Source of the DNA: Candidatus Altimarinota bacterium
Lineage (GTDB): Bacteria > Patescibacteriota > Gracilibacteria > BD1-5 > UBA2023
DNA: 8,422 nucleotides
Reading direction: 5' to 3'
Assembly (NCBI GenBank): GCA_023230505.1
Contig: JALNXF010000019.1
Coordinates: 1 to 8,422, forward strand
Below, one piece after another: positions 1-5,436 of the stretch; position 1 is the first letter of the stretch, and every line of letters starts with the position of its first letter. Under the pieces are notes generated by a model, which was not told where the DNA came from, searched no databases, and saw nothing but the letters and a program-made list of their open reading frames with translations. The position numbers and the translations under genes were made by a program.

Positions 1-33
1 AAAACTCGGTTGGTTTTCCATGTAATCTTCCAT
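1..33 (-). CDS. Start of an unidentified gene, cut by the window edge
   Basis: An ATG at 33-31 lies one base after the stop codon of the HIT-like gene (37-35) and opens an 11-codon frame, MEDYMENQPSF, that runs off the window without a stop. The spacing is typical of a co-transcribed next gene in this compact array. A second in-frame ATG at 21-19 could be the true start. Too little is visible to name a family, and the frame may be fortuitous. Confidence 0.4.
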   Translation of the reverse strand, partial: MEDYMENQPSF

Positions 34-34
34 A

Positions 35-517
35 TTAGATACTTAAATTCCACTTCTCCAATTGATACTTTTCCTTACTTTCAATAACAGTAATTTGTTT
101 CTTAATTTCTTCCAAGTCATCATCGTTCAGCGGTTCAAAACCTTCATAAAAACCAGTGTCTCTATCTGGTAAATACATACTTTCTGGCCAAGGCTGTTTT
201 ATAGCATTCGTGGCTCTGCCAAAAACATGAACATGCAGAAAAGGTTTTTGCCCGGTTTTATACGCCCAGTTTCCCATATCTTGATAATTTATTTTTATCA
301 CAGGAACACCTCTATTGTTCATAGCGATTTCAAAAGCTTCTCCAATCACCATGGTTAATCGCATAAGTTCAATCGCCACACCAGGCTCAAGTTTTGTTCT
401 GTCAGTAATATCTTTATCTTTTATTCTAATCCTAATATGACCACCATCAGAACGAGGTAAAAAAGGTTGCTCATGAGATTCAACTATGAAGTTTTTTGTT
501 TCGTGGAATTGAGTCAT
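35..517 (-). CDS. HIT-like domain protein with degenerate histidine triad
   Basis: A 160-residue protein that resembles the HIT superfamily of nucleotide hydrolases and transferases. Residues 93-101 read FLHVHVFGR, matching the His-x-His-x stretch of the triad preceded by a hydrophobic strand. The third position of the canonical HxHxH is Phe. The central histidine, which is the nucleophile in the family, appears to be kept. The upstream helix and strand segments (about residues 45-80) fit a HIT fold, but the usual Asn-rich loops are hard to place. The length is slightly above the 110-150 usual for stand-alone HIT proteins. The gene starts 5 bases after the DUF1428 stop, so the two are probably co-transcribed. 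A GGAGG lies 13 bases upstream of the ATG, too far to be a convincing Shine-Dalgarno site. Activity on AMP-linked substrates is possible by family but not shown here. Confidence 0.7.
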   Translation of the reverse strand: MTQFHETKNFIVESHEQPFLPRSDGGHIRIRIKDKDITDRTKLEPGVAIELMRLTMVIGEAFEIAMNNRGVPVIKINYQDMGNWAYKTGQKPFLHVHVFGRATNAIKQPWPESMYLPDRDTGFYEGFEPLNDDDLEEIKKQITVIESKEKYQLEKWNLSI

Positions 518-522
518 ATATT

Positions 523-888
523 TTATTCAACCTCCACAGTAAAACCTCCGTATGACATACGCTTCATATCAAATGGCATAGACATATCTTTACTATCGGC
601 GTATTTCTTTTCCATGTAAGCCATAACTTTTTTATTAATAGTCTTACGTTCAGCTTTTGATTTGAAAACGATGTAAGAAAACCAAACTTCCTCGTCTTCT
701 TTAGCTTTGGCCATTTTTGGAAAAGTAAAAGTTATATTTTGAGGAGTCATGTCATCGGCTCGACATTCTTTGTAATCGACCGCTCCGAATTTTTTCCAAA
801 TTTCAGCTCCTTCCTTAGCCATTTTTTTATAAGCCGCCCTCTTGTCTTTTGGAACAACAAGCACAAACCCATCAACGTATTTTGCCAT
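523..888 (-). CDS. DUF1428 family protein (YbaA-like)
   Basis: A 121-residue protein whose whole length fits the DUF1428 family. It opens with YVDGFVLVVPKDK (residues 4-16), then AAYKKMAKEGAEIWKKFGA. Next come the conserved CRADD (42-46), the strand WFSYIVFKS (69-77), and the ending MPFDMKRMSYGGF (103-115). These are the family hallmarks, and the length matches its usual ~115-120 residues. The fold belongs to the dimeric ferredoxin-like alpha/beta barrel group; no biochemical function is established. The gene follows repeat copy 1, with a TATAAT at 919-924 leaving a leader of roughly 24 bases without a Shine-Dalgarno site. It is followed by the HIT-like gene after 5 bases. The base composition looks less AT-rich than the glycan genes further right. 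Confidence 0.9.
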   Translation of the reverse strand: MAKYVDGFVLVVPKDKRAAYKKMAKEGAEIWKKFGAVDYKECRADDMTPQNITFTFPKMAKAKEDEEVWFSYIVFKSKAERKTINKKVMAYMEKKYADSKDMSMPFDMKRMSYGGFTVEVE

Positions 889-918
889 ATGTATTTAAAT
901 TAATTTGTTAACTTGTAA

Positions 919-924
919 ATTATA
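919..924 (-). promoter_or_regulatory. -10 box ahead of DUF1428-HIT
   Basis: A perfect TATAAT on the minus strand at the end of repeat copy 1, 30 bases before the ATG at 888. The AT-rich leader of about 24 bases contains no Shine-Dalgarno site. It probably drives both DUF1428 and the HIT-like gene. Confidence 0.5.
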
Positions 925-970
925 TCAGAACATCCTTTTTTATCATCTTCACAACCTCAGGAAATTTCGA
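919..970 (-). repeat. Inter-gene repeat copy 1 (core 941-967)
   Basis: Lies between the Nudix gene (stop at 1013) and DUF1428. The minus strand reads AAATTTCCTGAGG then TTGTGAAGATGAT, followed by AAAAAAGGATG and a TATAAT. In frame it encodes SKFPEVVKMIKKDVLI and then TAA, with the TAA inside TATAAT. Similarity to copy 4 continues upstream to about 977. The frame is open further upstream (QKSKNGHFKV), overlapping the Nudix 3' end, and has no start of its own. It is best read as a relic of a gene's 3' end. Confidence 0.93.
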
Positions 971-1012
971 CACTTTAAAGTGGCCGTTTTTACTTTTTTG
1001 AAATAATAGATT

Positions 1013-1456
1013 TTATCCAAATATTTCTTTAATTTTTTCGATCGTATCTGCCAATTGATTATCAAACAATAAATATTGGTTTAAAGCTGAAAAAGGAACC
1101 CATTTGTAAGCTCGAACCTCATCCTTAGCAAGCTGTATCTCATCATCAGAACCTATAAAACGAAAAGCGAAAAAGTATCGTTCTGATCCGATATATTCTT
1201 TTCCCTCTTTGTTTATTTTTGGAACTTTAAATATAAACTGCAGTGGGTTGGGGCTTGTACCGATTAGTTCTAAAGATGAAGAATTAATACCCAACTCTTC
1301 CTTTATTTCTCGGTAGGATGCATCTTCTAATGTTTCATTTGCTTCTACCCCACCTCCAGGAATGGCATAATATTTTTCTTCAAAAGAAATTAAATTAACA
1401 AGTAAAAAATCATTTTTTGCGTTTACAATTAAAGCTGAAATTCCTTTTCTATACAT
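1013..1456 (-). CDS. Nudix hydrolase
   Basis: A 147-residue stand-alone Nudix hydrolase, expected to cleave nucleoside diphosphates linked to another group using divalent metal. The Nudix box is complete: G35, E41, then R49-E50-I-K-E53-E54-L-G56-I, matching GX5EX7REUXEEXGU. The preceding IPGGGVE and the opening ISALIVN strand are typical. The second half (RYFFAFRF, then EVRAYKWVPFSAL) is the usual closing strand and helix. Substrate cannot be deduced; broad-specificity (d)NTP or sugar-nucleotide pyrophosphatases share this layout. The gene follows repeat copy 2. Its ATG is 15 bases after a TATAAT (1472-1477), so the leader is only about 8 bases and no Shine-Dalgarno site is seen. It lies next to a second, only distantly similar Nudix gene, so recent tandem duplication is unlikely. 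Confidence 0.93.
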   Translation of the reverse strand: MYRKGISALIVNAKNDFLLVNLISFEEKYYAIPGGGVEANETLEDASYREIKEELGINSSSLELIGTSPNPLQFIFKVPKINKEGKEYIGSERYFFAFRFIGSDDEIQLAKDEVRAYKWVPFSALNQYLLFDNQLADTIEKIKEIFG

Positions 1457-1471
1457 AATTTATACTAGTTT

Positions 1472-1477
1472 ATTATA
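1472..1477 (-). promoter_or_regulatory. -10 box for the small Nudix gene
   Basis: A perfect TATAAT on the minus strand at the end of repeat copy 2, 15 bases before the ATG at 1456. The predicted leader is about 8 bases without a Shine-Dalgarno site. No clear -35 element is seen. Confidence 0.5.
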
Positions 1478-1517
1478 CCAAATCTCTCTTAATCATCTTC
1501 ACAATCTCAGGAAATTT
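1472..1517 (-). repeat. Inter-gene repeat copy 2 (core 1491-1517)
   Basis: Lies 5 bases after the stop of the membrane Nudix gene and ahead of the small Nudix gene. It differs from copy 1 by ATT for GTT (Val to Ile), ATT for ATA (silent), AAG AGA for AAA AAG (Lys-Arg for Lys-Lys), and a shorter tail. It encodes ATKFPEIVKMIKRDLV and then TAA, again within TATAAT (1472-1477). It is in the same orientation as the other copies. Confidence 0.93.
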
Positions 1518-1522
1518 AGTAG

Positions 1523-2479
1523 CTATTTTACCTCTTTAAGAAATGTTATATCTCTCAGCCACATAAACTTTCCGTCATAATGATCAACGTTTTTTTCTTT
1601 TTCTAATATTTCAATCGCTTCATCTAAAGCAAGCCATTGTGTGACATAGCCCTCCATTATTTCATTAGCTTCTAATTCAGGAGTACCTTTTTCTATAACC
1701 CGAGCAGTATAACAATATGAAGTCTGGTGCAATCCAACTTTATTCCTATATTCCTCGACCATACCTAATTCTTTAATATTTTCTACTGTACAGCCAATTT
1801 CTTCTATTAATTCCCTTTGGACAGCTATCTCAAAATCTTCTCCCTCTTCTACTCCACCTCCAGGTAATTTATGATAATTATTTTTTGTTGAATATACGAG
1901 TGCAACTTTATTGTTTTCATCAAAGACAACAGCTCGAGCAGCTTTTCGCTCTCTAAAGTTTTCTGGTTCCATAAAAGTGCTACCGATATCTGAGTCTTTA
2001 ATTATTTTAAGAATTTTCATATTTTTATACAAAATTATTGGGGAGGATTTCAATAAATATTCTAATACTTTATTATTTCCAAGATGCTCAGCGGCAATTT
2101 TATTTATTTCACGAATAGATAAAAATAAAATAACCACAAAACCCATTAAGATAGGAGCATCAAATACACCATTTGGTAAATATTTAAGAACTACATCGTA
2201 CGCCGCATTTCCAAACAATCCAAGCGACAGACCAATAAAAATGCTTATGAGATTCATTCTCAAACCCCTATTATCCTCAAGAACTTTAAGTATACCCACA
2301 TTTTCAATACTATTTGCGTCATAGTATTTATTAACAACAAAATCTTGTTTTTCTTTAGACAAGCTATTCCACAAGGATTTATTAGAGCATTTTAACCGCT
2401 TTTCTATTTCTTTCTTTATCTCATACTCTTCTTTATTCATTTTATTTTTAGTTGAAAACACTTTTAAATTATTAAACAT
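1523..2479 (-). CDS. Membrane-anchored Nudix hydrolase (two-TM N-terminal module fused to Nudix)
   Basis: A 318-residue two-part protein. Residues 1-75 are charged and helical (KNKMNKEEYEIKKEIEKRLK). Two hydrophobic segments follow, about 76-98 (LISIFIGLSLGLFG) and 108-122 (APILMGFVVILFLSI), probably transmembrane. From Met154 (MKILKIIKDSDIG) the sequence looks like the start of an ordinary stand-alone Nudix protein. Its box is complete: G208, E214, R222-E-L-I-E226-E227-I-G229-C, preceded by KLPGGGVEEGE. The C-terminal WLALDEAIEILEKEK is usual for the family. The catalytic domain would sit on the cytoplasmic face if both helices span the membrane. The ATG is 7 bases after a TATTAT element (2487-2492), close to leaderless spacing. 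The gene sits between repeat copies 3 and 2. The N-terminal module is not a family I recognise. Confidence 0.88.
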   Translation of the reverse strand: MFNNLKVFSTKNKMNKEEYEIKKEIEKRLKCSNKSLWNSLSKEKQDFVVNKYYDANSIENVGILKVLEDNRGLRMNLISIFIGLSLGLFGNAAYDVVLKYLPNGVFDAPILMGFVVILFLSIREINKIAAEHLGNNKVLEYLLKSSPIILYKNMKILKIIKDSDIGSTFMEPENFRERKAARAVVFDENNKVALVYSTKNNYHKLPGGGVEEGEDFEIAVQRELIEEIGCTVENIKELGMVEEYRNKVGLHQTSYCYTARVIEKGTPELEANEIMEGYVTQWLALDEAIEILEKEKNVDHYDGKFMWLRDITFLKEVK

Positions 2480-2484
2480 ACTTT

Positions 2485-2528
2485 ATATAATATCCTTTTT
2501 TATCATCTTCACAATCTCAGGAAAATTT
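2485..2528 (-). repeat. Inter-gene repeat copy 3 (core 2501-2528)
   Basis: Lies 8 bases after the stop of the P-loop kinase gene and ahead of the membrane Nudix gene. The core carries one extra base in the AAATTT block. It encodes KILNFPEIVKMIKKDII and then TAA, which happens to be in frame with the kinase just past its stop. The tail is shorter, with TATTATATAAAG in place of a clean TATAAT. Same orientation as the others. Confidence 0.92.
2487..2492 (-). promoter_or_regulatory. -10-like TATTAT for the membrane Nudix gene
   Basis: TATTAT on the minus strand at the end of repeat copy 3, with 7 bases before the ATG at 2479, again fitting a leaderless transcript. An overlapping TATATAA makes the exact hexamer ambiguous. 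Confidence 0.4.
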
Positions 2529-2536
2529 AAAATTTT

Positions 2537-3049
2537 TTACAATACAACTCCTCTAACCTTTTCATAAACCTCCTCCGGACTAAGAAATGTTGTATCGATA
2601 ACAACTGCATTCGGTCTTGTTTCTTTAAGGTCCTGAGACAGCTCCCATAATTTTTCAGCCTCTTCAGGAGTTAAAAGTCCTTGTTTATTAAAACCTCTTT
2701 GTGTTGCTCTTTCTAAGACAACTTCTTTGCTTGCCATTAAAACAAGCTCATACACTTCAGCTCCATGTTTTTCACCAACTCCCACCAATTCATCCAGCGT
2801 TTTAATATCATTAAGAATTGCTTTGTCTACAATGACATCTTTTCCTTCTTCAAGATATGCATCAATTGAAACTGAGGCAATTTTGTAAACCAATCTCTGA
2901 CTTTCTTTCCTACTCTCTCTCCAATTCGAAATCTGCTTCCACCAAGCATCAATTACAATAAGAAAAGATAGTGGCAGTTCAGCATGCAACTTCTCTGCAA
3001 CTGTAGACTTACCAACACCAGGAGCTCCATTTAGAATTATTAATTTCAT
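2537..3049 (-). CDS. P-loop NTPase, small-molecule kinase-like (AAA_33 type)
   Basis: A 170-residue P-loop protein starting MKLIILNGAPGVGKST, with the Walker A motif at residues 8-16. DAWWKQISNW (34-43), DVIVDKAIL (71-79), and an arginine-rich lid-like stretch (RATQRGF, about 114-120) fit the AAA_33/zeta-toxin/chloramphenicol-phosphotransferase-like kinase group. Such proteins phosphorylate small molecules or nucleic-acid ends; the substrate here is unknown. The ATG at 3049 is chosen over an in-frame ATG at 3070. The upstream one lies inside repeat copy 4 and before the TATAAT at 3056-3061. The 3049 start is exactly 6 bases after that -10 box, the spacing of a leaderless transcript, and gives a normal Walker A start. 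The stop lies 8 bases from repeat copy 3. Confidence 0.88.
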   Translation of the reverse strand: MKLIILNGAPGVGKSTVAEKLHAELPLSFLIVIDAWWKQISNWRESRKESQRLVYKIASVSIDAYLEEGKDVIVDKAILNDIKTLDELVGVGEKHGAEVYELVLMASKEVVLERATQRGFNKQGLLTPEEAEKLWELSQDLKETRPNAVVIDTTFLSPEEVYEKVRGVVL

Positions 3050-3055
3050 GGGTTT

Positions 3056-3061
3056 ATTATA
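3056..3061 (-). promoter_or_regulatory. -10 box for the P-loop kinase, leaderless spacing
   Basis: A perfect TATAAT on the minus strand at the downstream end of repeat copy 4, exactly 6 bases before the ATG at 3049. Transcription would start at or next to the A of the ATG. No good TTGACA-like -35 is present at 17 bases; the hexamer there reads GATGAT. Confidence 0.6.
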
Positions 3062-3107
3062 GCAAAACATTCCCCTTTATCATCTTCACAACCTCAGGAA
3101 ATTTCGA
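3056..3107 (-). repeat. Inter-gene repeat copy 4 (core 3078-3104), fused to the HD gene
   Basis: The core is identical to copy 1 over 27 bases and similar on to about 3114. It encodes KLSKFPEVVKMIKGNVLL and then TAA inside TATAAT (3056-3061). It overlaps the end of the truncated HD gene, which reads it in a different frame and stops within it. This is the only copy visibly joined to a broken upstream gene, so it marks a recombination junction. Confidence 0.93.
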
Positions 3108-3292
3108 TAATTTAAGTTGGAAGTATTTGTATCTTCTAGAACATCATGCAAAAGACCTGCAATTAAAACTCTTTCATCTTGAATCTTAAAATCATTTTTT
3201 AAAAAACCATAGACTTCCAGAAAATGATTTTGGACATTAACTTCTGCAAATTTTTTAGTGGCAAATTCTTTGGCTTGTTCTGTGTTGTTCAT
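3086..3292 (-). pseudogene. Truncated HD-domain (RelA/SpoT-type phosphohydrolase-like) gene
   Basis: Only 68 codons long. The visible part matches the beginning of an HD-domain hydrolase of the RelA/SpoT-like kind: H23 in QNHFLEVYGFL and the metal-binding LLHDVLEDT (residues 47-55) with the His-Asp pair at 49-50. Such domains normally need 140-190 residues, including a distal Asp that is absent here. After S58 the frame runs into repeat copy 4 and stops as NLNYRNFLRL. In another frame the same DNA encodes the repeat peptide (KLSKFPEVVKMIKG). The HD gene has therefore been joined, out of frame, to the repeat, probably by deletion or recombination. Its ATG is 3 bases after the stop of the EEP-family gene, so it was the last gene of that operon. 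A functional short HD protein seems unlikely. Confidence 0.75.
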
Positions 3293-3295
3293 GAG

Positions 3296-4066
3296 TTAAA
3301 TTAAAACTTCTAAATATAGTGGTGAGTGATCAGATACTTCATCTGGTAAAACTTCAAAACTTTTGACACTTAGTCCTTTTGAGACTAAAATATAATCTGC
3401 AAATTTTTCTGGTTTACTATAATAAGAAGTTCGAGTAGAGTTAATATTATATTCCTTTATTAAATTTATAAGTCCAAAATCCTCAAACATTGTTATGCTT
3501 TTAGTCGTTGGTAATAAATTGAAATCACCACAAAATATAACTTCCCTGTCCAATGAATTAATAAATTTAACAATATTCTCAGATTGTACAATTCTATCTA
3601 CACTATCTGTTTTACCTTGTCCGTTCCATAATCCATGAAAATTAATTACAGTGACTAATTTACCACCTTTTTCTAAAGTTACATATTGGATATTTCTGGC
3701 ATGATTACCCAAATCTCCATCCGGAACATATCCCTTTTCTTTATGAACGAAAACTTCACCCCTATCAACAATCTTTAAATCTTTTTTAATCAACATAAGT
3801 AATCCGTAATTATCTCCGAAATGTGGACAAAAAAATAAATTGTAACTATCTAATAAGCTAGAAATGTCTTGTTTGCCATTAACCATAATATTACTGTGAT
3901 CAATTGGTAAACCACCAGCATTGTGTCCGTCTAAATCAGTATGAGGCGCAGACCAAATTTCTTGTAGACAAAATATATCAATATCATCTTTATATTTTTT
4001 AAAGAAGTTTATAACCTTATCAGAACCAGCTCTGCCGCCCCAAGTATTTAAAGTAATTATCTTCAT
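3296..4066 (-). CDS. Endonuclease/exonuclease/phosphatase (EEP) family protein
   Basis: A 256-residue protein covering a complete EEP (DNase I-like) domain. All the usual active-site elements are present: N7 in TLNTW, E36 in CLQEIW, H144 in NFHGLWNG, GDFN at 180-183, the ADYILVS stretch with D224, and SDHSPL with the catalytic His at 247. The family hydrolyses phosphodiester or phosphomonoester bonds with Mg2+. Members act on DNA, RNA, phosphoinositides, sphingomyelin or nucleotide coenzymes, so the substrate cannot be stated. There is no signal peptide, so the protein is likely cytoplasmic. It starts 2 bases after the stop of the pyruvyl transferase-DUF4254 gene and is followed after 3 bases by the HD gene, so translation is probably coupled. 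A purine-rich AGAGAAAAA before the start, within the preceding gene, is at best a weak ribosome binding site. Confidence 0.9.
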   Translation of the reverse strand: MKIITLNTWGGRAGSDKVINFFKKYKDDIDIFCLQEIWSAPHTDLDGHNAGGLPIDHSNIMVNGKQDISSLLDSYNLFFCPHFGDNYGLLMLIKKDLKIVDRGEVFVHKEKGYVPDGDLGNHARNIQYVTLEKGGKLVTVINFHGLWNGQGKTDSVDRIVQSENIVKFINSLDREVIFCGDFNLLPTTKSITMFEDFGLINLIKEYNINSTRTSYYSKPEKFADYILVSKGLSVKSFEVLPDEVSDHSPLYLEVLI

Positions 4067-4068
4067 GA

Positions 4069-5409
4069 CTATTTTTCTCTTATCTTTTTAATATATTCCC
4101 TAATTCTATTATCATTGTAAATTTTTACAGAATCTTGAATCTTGAAATAGACTTCTTTATTCTCTAATTCAATAAAATATGTATCTAGAAATTCTTTAAG
4201 TGTTTCAATTTGGTTTGAAACAATATTTTCTTTCATCATATATTCACTTTTTAAATCAACATTTTCTACAAACTCCAGTATTTTTTGTATTTCAATTTTT
4301 TTAATAAATATTATTGATAGACGATCAATAATCATTCCAGGGCTTTCACTGTAGAGCTTTATATTATAATCTGTTTCAATATTAAGATTTTCTGTTATGT
4401 CTCTATCAATATCGTTAATTAAATTATTTCTGATTTGATTATTTTTATCAATTTCTTTTTTAGCATTAGCGACATGTTCACTTCCCAAATCATGCATCCG
4501 GGCTTCATCTTCTAAATTCCAAATAATCCTATTGGTCTTTATTAAATTATTTACTAATACATCAAAATTCCTTTCATAAATAATTTCTTCATTATCGTTC
4601 AATAGAAAAGTATTAAACATTTGTGAAATCAAAGAGGATGTTATTCTGTATACATATTCTGTTTTTTCTTTAATAAACTCAACATTTGGATATTTTTTTA
4701 AAGAATATTCGTAAACTGCCTCATTTTTAAAATAGGAATTTGAATGTAATTTAACTTTTTTTCCTAAAATTGCTGATGCAATTGCTATATGTAATCTGTC
4801 AGTCCTTATTTCCTCATACTCATCAAGATGATCTATTAATTCATCAATTGGTTTTTGGGCGTAACCAGAATAAGATAAATCATTATTAAGCTCTGGTATT
4901 TTACTTAATATTGATTCTCTGTCTGTTCGAAAAACATTTAGTATACCCTCACCTTCTTTTTTTGATTTAAAATTATTATAAAAAGCACAATCGACAGATA
5001 AATAAACTGACAAATTTTCAGTATTCTTTGATATAAAATCTGCACTAAGTCTTTCTCGACAAAAAACTGTCACCTTATTTTTTAGATTATTTAAAAGATG
5101 AACTTGTCTTTTGCCAAAAATAGTGTGGGGTAAAATGATTATCTCTTCATAGAGATTTGCTTTTTTAATTAAAAAATTTCTAACATCGGAATAATAATCA
5201 TTGAAGTTACCACCTCCGTCAATTACTAGAATTTTATTATAAACAGGAAAAGAAACATCTACCGCCCTAATTTCAATATTTAAATCTGAAAATAAATGTT
5301 TTGTGCCATGCCAAATTAAAGAATCACCGTAATTTCCAGGAAAACGATAAAAATCAACACTTAAGCCCCTGTATTTTTCTAAATAACCTTTTAAATCTAT
5401 CTCTTTCAT
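4069..5409 (-). CDS. Polysaccharide pyruvyl transferase-like protein fused to DUF4254
   Basis: A 446-residue two-domain protein. Residues 15-250 fit the polysaccharide pyruvyl transferase family: GNYGDSLIWHGT (25-36), DGGGNF (64-69), LPHTIFG (93-99), CRER (117-120), and the C-terminal signature DRLHIAIASAILGKKV (204-219). The family transfers ketal-pyruvate, or related groups, to sugars of surface polysaccharides. Residues about 265-446 match DUF4254: IWNLEDEAR (296-304), KKEIDKNNQIRN (317-328) with the following NDIDRDI, and ESPGMIIDRLSIIFIKK (355-371). DUF4254 is of unknown function and is often found near GT9 glycosyltransferases. A GT9 domain lies about 1.8 kb away here. The gene leads the minus-strand operon. 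A TATAAT at 5431-5436 lies 21 bases upstream of the ATG and there is no Shine-Dalgarno site. There is no signal peptide; it likely acts in the cytoplasm. Confidence 0.87.
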   Translation of the reverse strand: MKEIDLKGYLEKYRGLSVDFYRFPGNYGDSLIWHGTKHLFSDLNIEIRAVDVSFPVYNKILVIDGGGNFNDYYSDVRNFLIKKANLYEEIIILPHTIFGKRQVHLLNNLKNKVTVFCRERLSADFISKNTENLSVYLSVDCAFYNNFKSKKEGEGILNVFRTDRESILSKIPELNNDLSYSGYAQKPIDELIDHLDEYEEIRTDRLHIAIASAILGKKVKLHSNSYFKNEAVYEYSLKKYPNVEFIKEKTEYVYRITSSLISQMFNTFLLNDNEEIIYERNFDVLVNNLIKTNRIIWNLEDEARMHDLGSEHVANAKKEIDKNNQIRNNLINDIDRDITENLNIETDYNIKLYSESPGMIIDRLSIIFIKKIEIQKILEFVENVDLKSEYMMKENIVSNQIETLKEFLDTYFIELENKEVYFKIQDSVKIYNDNRIREYIKKIREK

Positions 5410-5430
5410 AATTACATATTAATTAGTACC

Positions 5431-5436
5431 ATTATA
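5431..5436 (-). promoter_or_regulatory. -10 box for the pyruvyl transferase operon in the divergent gap
   Basis: TATAAT on the minus strand within the 31-base gap between the divergent pyruvyl transferase and GT8 genes, 21 bases before the ATG at 5409. The opposite strand offers only a weak TATTAA (5417-5422) for GT8, so any GT8 promoter must share this gap or lie inside the neighbouring gene. Confidence 0.4.

Larger units (their letters stand above)
919..3107 (-). other. Candidate cassette-like gene array
   Basis: Three full repeat-bounded units are visible, about 577, 1010 and 550 bases from core to core. Each carries one gene in the same orientation with the repeat at its 3' end and a -10 box just before its start. 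The unrelated contents are a P-loop kinase, a membrane Nudix and a Nudix protein. DUF1428 plus HIT follow the last repeat and may form a fourth unit ending outside the window. One-gene units, uniform orientation and 3'-end repeats resemble an integron array; the mechanism is inferred, not shown. Confidence 0.55.

Noticed and set aside
526..535. GGAGG upstream of the HIT-like start as a ribosome binding site
   Set aside because: It sits 13 bases from the ATG and is explained by the end of the DUF1428 coding sequence (VEVE).
971..982. Perfect palindrome CACTTTAAAGTG as a terminator after the Nudix gene
   Set aside because: It leaves at most a 4-bp stem around TTAA, and the T-rich run lies on the wrong side for minus-strand transcripts.
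1911..2324. Plus-strand open frame of 137 codons
   Set aside because: It lies wholly inside the membrane Nudix gene on the other strand, has no recognisable domain, and reads as low-complexity antisense sequence.
3050..3070. Upstream ATG at 3070 as start of the P-loop kinase
   Set aside because: It lies within repeat copy 4 and upstream of the TATAAT. The start at 3049 gives the normal MKLIILNG opening and leaderless spacing.
919..3107. Repeats as a CRISPR array
   Set aside because: Spacing is 550-1010 bases and the spacers are protein-coding genes, not short uniform spacers; no cas genes are present.
919..3107. Repeats as true integron attC sites
   Set aside because: I looked for RYYYAAC and GTTRRRY boxes around the cores and found no match (GTTGTGA fails the consensus). 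No long imperfect inverted repeat is seen and no integrase is in the window. The resemblance is in layout only.
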